Origin: Zeaxanthinibacter enoshimensis
GTDB taxonomy: Bacteria; Bacteroidota; Bacteroidia; Flavobacteriales; Flavobacteriaceae
Assembly: GCF_004362865.1 (NCBI RefSeq)
Contig: NZ_SNYI01000001.1
Span: 1,364,001-1,428,000, forward strand
Length of the DNA: 64,000 nucleotides
Direction: 5' to 3'
A model generated the notes under the pieces. The model searched no databases and was not told the origin of the DNA. It worked only from the letters and a program-made list of their open reading frames with translations. Within the stretch, counting starts at the first letter, position 1. Each line of letters starts with the position of its first letter. Of the stretch, positions 28,501 through 35,123 are shown piece by piece. Both the position numbers and the translations under genes were made by a program.

Positions 28501-30196
28501 GCATGATAGGGATTTAGATTGGGGGTATTTTTCTTCTCAAAACTGGATCAACGCAGAGACGGTTTGTGCCCTCGAAACAAAACCTTGGGATTGGCATCAA
28601 CTATCGGTCAACCGAAATCTTCACCTCTCTACAAACCTACTTAGAATATTTGCTACGAATCATGCTGATGAGGTTTCCTGGGAGGCTGTTTTAAAGAATG
28701 TTAATCTGGATTTGAATGATGAAAATCTGATGTTGCTATCTGCCATAATCGAAGATAATTCACATTGTTGGGGGATCCTGAGTTCACACCCTAAATTAGA
28801 TTTCTCCAATTTAAAGGCCGATCATCTTTTAAAATATTCTTCTTACTGGAATTGGGAAGTGCTGCTAGAAAATTGGAAATTGGATTTTAATGATGTGGAC
28901 AACTTAAAAAGGTATGTCTCTTTTATCGATTGGGGTGAATTGTCGAGACACCATAAATTCAGTCCGACCTTTGAAATTCTTGAGGCATTTAAAAACCTGT
29001 TAGATTGGAGATTCCTTTCGCCTAAGGTGCTTAATGATGTTTATAAAATTGAAAGATTTAGTCAATATGTCAACTGGGAAGTGATTTCCGAAAAAATGGA
29101 CTTCGATGGAAAGCTGCCCTTTGTGAAGCGTCATATTGCTAAATTCCACCTCTCCCGGCTACAAAACAACCCCACCGTGCCCCCGGAAATGGCAAGGTTT
29201 ATCAAAGAGTACCTAAGGGCTAATATTGAAATTAGGTTTGTAGAAAAATTAAAGGAACAGGGTGGTCCTTGGGCTGGTAATGTATATCATTTTACGCACC
29301 TTACTAATGCCTTGGCAATTATTAAGAATCGAAAAATTTTAAGTAGAAATAAGGCATCTGGTGGTGGTTTTAGTGATGCTGCAGGATCTGTCGTAAAACG
29401 AAGGGATGAGGCCCATAATTATGCCCGTTTTTACTTTCGCCCCCAAACTCCTACTCAATTTTATAATGAATGTTTAGGAAAAGACTTTCAGACTAATAGT
29501 TTCGAAAAGGCTAAAGATTTGGACTTGCCCAAATGCCCGATTCCAGTTTTCTTCAAGTTCGATCTTCAGGAAATATTGAGTCAAATAAAAGATAAATGTT
29601 TTATAAGCGATGGAAATTTGCAGACCAATTGGGCCAAGATGGGTACAATTCAGAAAATGATACTTCACTTTGATTTTGAGGATGTTTATAGCACTATTGA
29701 ACATACTTCAGATGATAATTGGAAAACATACTTAAATAAATCACAGCAGGAATTTTTGGTTCGCGATGAGTTTAATTTTTCGAATCTAACCAATTACGAA
29801 ATTCTTGTAAAGACGCAAGGAGACTTACAACAACTGAAACAATTGTTAAGAAATGATCATGAAATCCTCTCTAAGTTACGAGTGGCTAATGGAAGGGATA
29901 AAATTTTCAACAATCAGAATAGAGAGATATACTATACTATTAATGAAAATAAGTTGCAAGTTGATACAGATTACCTAGGAGATGGAAAAGTAAAAGGTAA
30001 TTTTGTAATTGATCTGAGCAATTCTCGTTATAAAGTACGAGGAGGCACTGTTACAAATAGATTAGGAAATCGTATAACTTTTTATCCAGACATTGAGATC
30101 GAATTCAAATCCGAGCTCTGTTTTTCTGTCAGTTTTAGTGATGAGTTAACCAATAAAGAACCCTGGGAGGTAATCAAATACTGTAATGTCCATTAA
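25499..30196 (+). CDS. Trp-repeat solenoid protein with C-terminal DarT-like ADP-ribosyltransferase
   Basis: A 1565-aa protein. Residues about 20-130 look like a winged helix. From about 280 to 1210 there are some 25 degenerate repeats of 25-40 residues centred on W-(N/D)-W-x-x-(L/I)-S, densest at 790-1200, suggesting an alpha-solenoid. Residues about 1255-1435 resemble DarT (DUF4433): YHFTHLTNALAIIKNRKILS from 1263, ARFYFRPQTPTQFYNE, and QQEFLVRDEF with Glu1418 in the place of the DarT catalytic Glu. DarT ADP-ribosylates thymidine in single-stranded DNA. The downstream gene, overlapping by 11 bp, is a DarG-type macrodomain. I infer a toxin whose solenoid senses infection or is held by the other operon proteins. 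The roughly 130-residue tail is unassigned. Confidence 0.8.
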   Translation: MEIVDRICHKGLVKLGLKNYKLKYRKTEALTKYEQAIIGLLHEQGGLMEWKELGEILGFAVAENLDEGVRKDYAEVGIFESYLDALQKVHLISRDEDCILLSEWGEVAVQEGVKHLFYNGLIRVPGFMELQQPDPPIIVSFAELGLELQLEEVKEFESPWPIASRMEAVDDDDVNRLINMGFHFQKNIFIDVIEESNGALRKDVDINFEMDGKLLKCYFEDHFIASLTDLFNYEGNEELAKEVKLQLGLKAYLENNKAYRLDELLIYESIINWDVFFETYDEEFDWKATTLRKLGELGVSSKLISQHSPEDVLYEQLEESVNVVDWPIITGRLSLDFILTHLPELYWDATVLAERITVEVFKDYYLELKALSDFPFTQYYRQLDKEFLSEQFDHLPDITAYITRYKPNWLAEFLALYPNGPWNWTQIGQNMPLEDLFSLSEEHKVHFPSILVLQQIITEELHISGDEFGALINRIPKADNNPLLNRQHPSNMNLAELKLLDGKNLIFWGDSTVPGYEMNTHQEWNYEIIDYFQDKWNYPEAIQFLEEHLQDVEVIRTIPLNWNYSGISKNAYLVSEKQVLETYGAKLDPNEVIQVWSPKDWKRHLPWALSRFDDIYKEHWVESASSTISIEDVLCHQKEWIEEINEAVEWDLIVFNTKISFLHEQMWEIYEVLLELGVYERVKTPLTSKLNVEFQLENCDFDWDWKVVTENALIKDILNEESLYEFAHLWYWNVILENYYTEEDLLKAHKLPEIATLIAQSENEEFIDKAWRYITENYPKHLLWEDIGKTIAMQDIFRWDWNLISSTNRISLDKNTLSHYRNNINWDLLSENEVINKLFYKDTELFDGTNDWIEYVLGYLIEFKQYWNFQGLSKVSNITWNETIIQKFKDHWDWQILSSSASNFLTTKKGNKVKYNTKIFSKYIDQIDFNVISQRDDIQFDLEFVKKYDNKSWNWNELSGNPAVKLDKKVLLGDLKNKPWNWFSLSQHPDLEFDNTDLLEMHDRDLDWGYFSSQNWINAETVCALETKPWDWHQLSVNRNLHLSTNLLRIFATNHADEVSWEAVLKNVNLDLNDENLMLLSAIIEDNSHCWGILSSHPKLDFSNLKADHLLKYSSYWNWEVLLENWKLDFNDVDNLKRYVSFIDWGELSRHHKFSPTFEILEAFKNLLDWRFLSPKVLNDVYKIERFSQYVNWEVISEKMDFDGKLPFVKRHIAKFHLSRLQNNPTVPPEMARFIKEYLRANIEIRFVEKLKEQGGPWAGNVYHFTHLTNALAIIKNRKILSRNKASGGGFSDAAGSVVKRRDEAHNYARFYFRPQTPTQFYNECLGKDFQTNSFEKAKDLDLPKCPIPVFFKFDLQEILSQIKDKCFISDGNLQTNWAKMGTIQKMILHFDFEDVYSTIEHTSDDNWKTYLNKSQQEFLVRDEFNFSNLTNYEILVKTQGDLQQLKQLLRNDHEILSKLRVANGRDKIFNNQNREIYYTINENKLQVDTDYLGDGKVKGNFVIDLSNSRYKVRGGTVTNRLGNRITFYPDIEIEFKSELCFSVSFSDELTNKEPWEVIKYCNVH

Positions 30197-30878
30197 CTTT
30201 AAGAAAGGAAATATCTTCAATTCCAATGCGCAGACCCTGGTAAATACCGTAAATTGTGTGGGGGTTATGGGTAAAGGGATCGCCTTGGTATACAAGCTGA
30301 GGTACCCAGAGATGTTTGACATTTATAAAAAGTATTGCAAGGATAAGTACATCGACATCGGTAAACTCTGGATTTACAGAGGAGAGGAAGGAGCACCCTG
30401 GGTACTTAATTTCCCAACCAAGAATCACTGGAAATTTCCAAGTAGAATAGAATATCTCGAAAAAGGCCTGGAGAAGTTTCGGAATACCTATGCCGAACAG
30501 GGCATTACCTCCATAGCTTTCCCGTTATTGGGTGCCCATAATGGTGGGTTGGAAAAGGAAGAGGTCATGGAGGTCATGACGAGGTATTTATCTATGTGTG
30601 ATATTGAAGTAGAAATCTACGAATTTGACCCCTCTATTCCCGATGATTTATTTGAGCATTTCAAGGCCAATTGGCAGCAGCTCGACAAGGCCCAAATTAA
30701 GGTTGAGACTAAGTTGCGAATGGATAAGATTAACTTAATCACGGAGGCCTTAGAGGACACTACCATCCGGTCGATGATGGATTTAATCAAACTCAAGGGA
30801 ATTGGCATTAAAACCATGGAAAAGTGTTTCTCCTTTGTAATGAAGGAAAAAAATTCTCAAACTACTTTATTTGATTAG
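30186..30878 (+). CDS. DarG-like macrodomain protein (antitoxin)
   Basis: A 230-aa protein. Residues 1-155 are a macrodomain of the DarG/ALC1-like branch: GNIFNSNAQTLVNTVNC, GVMGKGIAL, then NFPTKNHW and PLLGAHNGGL. The Lys of NFPTK corresponds to the position I recall as catalytic in DarG. Residues about 180-230 contain a helix-hairpin-helix-like segment (LIKLKGIGIKTMEKC). DarG removes ADP-ribose from thymidine and so reverses DarT. The 11-bp overlap with the DarT-like gene fits a toxin/antitoxin pair made together. It ends 6 bp from the end of the convergent RecD2-like gene. Confidence 0.85.
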   Translation: MSINFKKGNIFNSNAQTLVNTVNCVGVMGKGIALVYKLRYPEMFDIYKKYCKDKYIDIGKLWIYRGEEGAPWVLNFPTKNHWKFPSRIEYLEKGLEKFRNTYAEQGITSIAFPLLGAHNGGLEKEEVMEVMTRYLSMCDIEVEIYEFDPSIPDDLFEHFKANWQQLDKAQIKVETKLRMDKINLITEALEDTTIRSMMDLIKLKGIGIKTMEKCFSFVMKEKNSQTTLFD

Positions 30879-30884
30879 TGCTAT

Positions 30885-33800
30885 TTAACGGGCAAATACT
30901 TTTTCAATTATTATATCTATTTCCTTCATAGAGATGGAGCCTTTAGTTTCACCTCCTTCTACCTTAGATGGTTTATCTTCAGTAACTATTAAGGTTCCAT
31001 TTTCCCCTCCACCTTGCTCATAGGGTAGGATGTTATTCTCTATATACCATTGATATTTCTCATCCCACCTTTTTTTGTATTCCGCGTCAAAAAGCATTCC
31101 GCAATGCTCCCAGTAGTAAATCTCACCTGTATTATCATTTTCAATGGTAAAATCAGGAAGTTTTTCTACTTCCTTAATCACAAGTTTTTTCTCGTAAAGT
31201 GGATTCAATTTTTTATCTAATAACCTCTGATAGATAAGAAGTTCACTTTTTGATCGTAACATTTTCCCATCTGTGGCTTGTTGAATTAGGTTTTTCTCTA
31301 AATATTCTCCTTCAATTTCTACTAATTCAGGCTTTTCAAATAAGTTGGTCATCCGTTTTAAAGCGTCAGATTTTGTTGGAGAGGCTAGTTCTTTAATGTC
31401 AAATGAATTCCCTTGCAAAAGCAGTATTACCTTATCTTTTTGCCGGGTAAGGGCCGTATATATCATTTCCCTTGACAGTAAAAAGCAAGGATTTGGAATG
31501 ACTATAAATACCTTTCCGAATTCACTACCCTGTGCTTTATGTACAGTTAAGGCATAAGCCAGTTCTAAGGGGTTATTTCCTTCTTCTGCAAATTCATAAC
31601 CTTTAAAAGTATATTTAAATCCCTTTTGAGTTGTGAATTCAATCTCAGTATTTTTAGGTCGTCCCGGAAATTTCATTTTCGAAGTTTTAAATTGCCCAAT
31701 CACTGTGCCGATTTCGCCATTTGCAATATAATTTATGGAGTTGACCGATGGCCAAACAGCATTTCGTTTAGAATTGACCAGGTTAATAACTTTATCCCCG
31801 TAAACAATTTCTTCGAGACCAATTGGTAAAGGAATTTTACTGAATTTGGTTCTTGCATATTCTACCTTGTCCTTGCGAAACTGTTTATGAATCTTTCTAT
31901 TAATTGCACGTACTCCATAAATTTTTTCTCGAACCGGAGATAGAATTTGCCAGGATTCTACTTTTTTAACTGCTTCCCTAAAATTAAAATAGCGTCCATC
32001 AGAGGATCCCAAAGACTTGTTGAAAGTTTCAACATCCTCTATTGAGGACATTTTTAATTCATCTACCAATATTGCATTAAAGAGCTTTTCGAAATCTGAT
32101 TCATTTTCCCAGTGTTCAATTCTAAGATATTCTGTATTTGGAGTATTAATGAGATGATTGATAATACTATCCGCTCCGGGTTCAAGTGGTTCCCCACTAA
32201 ACCATTCTGCAAGTTGAATGTCTTCCCTTTTTGCACCTCCTTGACGACGTTTTATATTTAGCTCTGCATAACCTCTTCCTATTCGTGGAAATTGCGATTC
32301 AATTTGATTAGGTCTCAAATGATGAATAATATCTAGAAAGGGGCGACCCGCACCTATGGGAGGAAGCTGTCTATGATCACCCACTAATATAAATCGTTTA
32401 ACACCTTTCAAACAATCTAGAGTTGTAGCTAACATTTCTTCAGTAAGCATGGAGGCTTCATCTAAAATGACAGTCTGATAGGTGCCTTCGCAATATTGCT
32501 CAGATAATTTATATTGTTGAATTTCCCCGTTGTAGCGCCCAAAGGGAATTAGAAATTGTGCTAATGTTTTGGCAGTAACCTTAATGTTCCTTGCTACCTC
32601 TTCCATCCGTACCCGTGCTTTTCCTGTTGGAGCTAAAAAAAGAACTCCGTTGGATTCAATTTCTTCATGACCGGCCAGAATCGTTAATAATGTAGTTTTA
32701 CCGGTTCCTGCAGGACCTATAAGAACCGAGAACCGATTCTCTGCAATTTCACGAAGTGCGATCGCTTTTTCTTCTCTGGCCCTTTTCTCCTGTTCATCCG
32801 GATCACCTTCTGTATGTTCTGCTAAGGCTTTGTTGAGTAATTCTTTCCAATTTACTTTTATGGAATGTCGTTTAGCCTGAATTCTTTCACTTACGTTTTG
32901 ACTTATGATTGTACGGGTTTCTCGGTAACGGGCAAGTTGATAGGCCACTTCCCCGTTCTTCATCTCTTCGTTTACAATGTCAAGGTCAAAGCTTTCTTCG
33001 GCAAGTTCATAATAATCACTATTAATTTCGCAGGGAGGGGTTATAGCCAGATCTCTAATTTTTTTTATCAGTTCTTTGCGAGGCAGAAGGGTGTGGCCTT
33101 GTAATGAAGCATATTCCAATTGTTGAATTGTAAGCGCCCTAATTCTATTGAGGTCATATGGGTCTTCAAGCAATAATTGATCAGGTAATAAATTGTTCTC
33201 GGCTACCTTTAAAAATAATCCTAAATCAATTGTATTAAGCGAAACTGGGTTTAGCGTCTGCCTTAAATCTTCGTAAATTAAATATGGGTTTCTAAGATAT
33301 TCTTCATCTTTCCTATTGACCCCGATTTTCTCTCTTTCTTCTTGTACAAAAAGTGTTTTAGCTTGTTCAATACTTAGGTCAAATCGGCTTAGTAAGTGCA
33401 AGTACTTAATTCGAACTGGTTTGGATTTTTCTTTTAAACGCTTATATAGTTTTTTAGCTATATAGGGAATTAATTCATTAATCCTATCAGATAAAATACC
33501 TTCAGGGGAGTCCAGTACTTTCTCAAATAATTTCCATGGATTTTCATTTTCATCCTTAAGCTTATTTATGATTTCTGCTGCTACAAAATGTCCTTTTTCA
33601 ATTCCAAATGCGCATAAAGCAGCTCCCATTCCGGGATAATGACCTCGGAGTTTTTCCAACTTCGCAATTTCATCATGTATCCATTTAATAGAAAAGGAAT
33701 TATTTTCACCAATGCCTAATTCCTGAGCTTTCTCCAAAGATTTAACACAATCTAACAGCACTCGTATAGCACTATCATTGCTAACATGTTCTGAAGCATA

Positions 33801-34631
33801 TGAAAATTCAAACTGCTTATCACCAGGCACAATAACGACTAAGTCGGCAACATCGAAACTCGGATTTTCCTTTTGGTAATTGATGGCTTCGTGATACGGT
33901 AGCAAGAAGCCGTCTTTATGGTGCTCTCTGATGGAATGCATTATCATATGCTCCCAATATGAAGCACCGAAGCGTTTGTTGCTGCCTTCGTATTGTCCGG
34001 AGGGTATTATTTTATTGATTCTACCCACTCCCGCTAATACCCTTCCTGACTCTTCCACAAACGGCATTTGTTTGGTATAGAAAAACACCAAGGAGGTATC
34101 CTCTTCGAGATGCTCAAAAAAGCAATTAAGTAAAGCTCTTTGATTTTCAGTTTCCTGCACCCAATTGTCGTTGCCATTCTTAGCCCAACTCAGTCTGGGT
34201 TCTCTATTCAGATCAAAGTTTAAATCAAATACCTCCGCCTTTTCCATTGCGTTTCCTTTAAGGAGCCAATGGTAAGGTACAGCAGCGCCCGAATAAGCTG
34301 GGAAATTTACGGTAGTTGGTTTGAGGTGTCCATGTGATTCTGGAGAACTTTTTGCATAAGGATGCTTTAAAGTTCTTGTAAAAGAGAAGGGAGCCATGAA
34401 TGTAGCACGCTCCCCAATGCAAACTGGAAAATTCTCCTCCTCTAAATTTTCAATTGATTTTCCAGCTAGAAGCTGTTCTTTTTCATCATCTCTGTTTAGT
34501 GCACAATTTTTTAGAACCAAACAGGCACCGTTGGCTTGTGGGTTATTGCAAATTGTCCCATTCCACTTGTTGTCATGCCAAGGAACTCGAATGGAAAGAT
34601 GTTTTAAGGGGTAACGTGGATTATGCGTCAT
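30885..34631 (-). CDS. RecD2-like helicase with C-terminal PD-(D/E)XK-like nuclease
   Basis: About 1248 aa. The N-terminal 100 residues (LSIRVPWHDNKWNGTICNNP, then NGACLVLKNC) form a domain seen ahead of some bacterial RecD-like helicases. Helicase motifs: Walker A GPAGTGKT from 639, DEAS, GDHRQLPP, and the C-terminal YALTVHKAQGSEF and TALTRQKDKV. Near the end, PDF (Asp1160) and YYWEHCGM (Glu1175), then K in WDEKYQWY, resemble a PD-(D/E)XK nuclease. An in-frame ATG at 34712 would add 27 residues; I prefer 34631 because the conserved region begins there. Convergent with the DarTG-like operon, so likely part of the same defence locus. Confidence 0.8.
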   Translation of the reverse strand: MTHNPRYPLKHLSIRVPWHDNKWNGTICNNPQANGACLVLKNCALNRDDEKEQLLAGKSIENLEEENFPVCIGERATFMAPFSFTRTLKHPYAKSSPESHGHLKPTTVNFPAYSGAAVPYHWLLKGNAMEKAEVFDLNFDLNREPRLSWAKNGNDNWVQETENQRALLNCFFEHLEEDTSLVFFYTKQMPFVEESGRVLAGVGRINKIIPSGQYEGSNKRFGASYWEHMIMHSIREHHKDGFLLPYHEAINYQKENPSFDVADLVVIVPGDKQFEFSYASEHVSNDSAIRVLLDCVKSLEKAQELGIGENNSFSIKWIHDEIAKLEKLRGHYPGMGAALCAFGIEKGHFVAAEIINKLKDENENPWKLFEKVLDSPEGILSDRINELIPYIAKKLYKRLKEKSKPVRIKYLHLLSRFDLSIEQAKTLFVQEEREKIGVNRKDEEYLRNPYLIYEDLRQTLNPVSLNTIDLGLFLKVAENNLLPDQLLLEDPYDLNRIRALTIQQLEYASLQGHTLLPRKELIKKIRDLAITPPCEINSDYYELAEESFDLDIVNEEMKNGEVAYQLARYRETRTIISQNVSERIQAKRHSIKVNWKELLNKALAEHTEGDPDEQEKRAREEKAIALREIAENRFSVLIGPAGTGKTTLLTILAGHEEIESNGVLFLAPTGKARVRMEEVARNIKVTAKTLAQFLIPFGRYNGEIQQYKLSEQYCEGTYQTVILDEASMLTEEMLATTLDCLKGVKRFILVGDHRQLPPIGAGRPFLDIIHHLRPNQIESQFPRIGRGYAELNIKRRQGGAKREDIQLAEWFSGEPLEPGADSIINHLINTPNTEYLRIEHWENESDFEKLFNAILVDELKMSSIEDVETFNKSLGSSDGRYFNFREAVKKVESWQILSPVREKIYGVRAINRKIHKQFRKDKVEYARTKFSKIPLPIGLEEIVYGDKVINLVNSKRNAVWPSVNSINYIANGEIGTVIGQFKTSKMKFPGRPKNTEIEFTTQKGFKYTFKGYEFAEEGNNPLELAYALTVHKAQGSEFGKVFIVIPNPCFLLSREMIYTALTRQKDKVILLLQGNSFDIKELASPTKSDALKRMTNLFEKPELVEIEGEYLEKNLIQQATDGKMLRSKSELLIYQRLLDKKLNPLYEKKLVIKEVEKLPDFTIENDNTGEIYYWEHCGMLFDAEYKKRWDEKYQWYIENNILPYEQGGGENGTLIVTEDKPSKVEGGETKGSISMKEIDIIIEKVFAR

Positions 34632-34850
34632 AATGAAAGATATATTTTGAAAGGGATCTTCGGAGAGCGATAAGTTATATAATACTTTTAAAAAAGATAT
34701 TGACCAACACATGGGATGAGTGGTATAACCTTTTTCGAACTATTTAATTTACTTAGGAATTTAAATGGGGAGTTAAAATAGCGAAAAAAAACTCAAGTAT
34801 GGATTTTGTGAAAAGTTATCTTCTATAAGTTATATGACTAACATTAGTTT

Positions 34851-35050
34851 CTAATCATTACCATATCCCAAAAACGCCCCATCCGGATCCTTCCCAATAG
34901 CAAATAGTAGCCCGGCGGTTTCACACAACCCGTGGCGTGAATGCCGTTTTAATGTCGGTCTTTGATTTTAGGAACTCTACCTCGGAATAATGAAAGGTGG
35001 GGTAATTCTCTTCGGATTGCGTAATCAACCCTGTGGGCGGAACGCTTTTC
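34851..35050 (-). pseudogene. Remnant of a coding region (frameshifted)
   Basis: Reading minus, one frame gives PTGLITQSEENYPTFHYSEV and onward to FTPRVV. It then needs a shift to continue as CETAGLLFAIGKDPDGAFLG, ending at the TAG at 34851-34853. The DPDG ending resembles the C-terminus of VOC/glyoxalase-like proteins. The G+C content here is higher than its surroundings, which suggests a chromosomal gene fragment trapped in the island. The rest of 34713-35123 holds nothing recognisable. Confidence 0.35.
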
Positions 35051-35123
35051 TATTGAATCCTGGGATTGGTGTTAGGGAGTGAGAGAAGAATACCAAGATT
35101 CTGTAGTCGCACAATAAGTTGAA

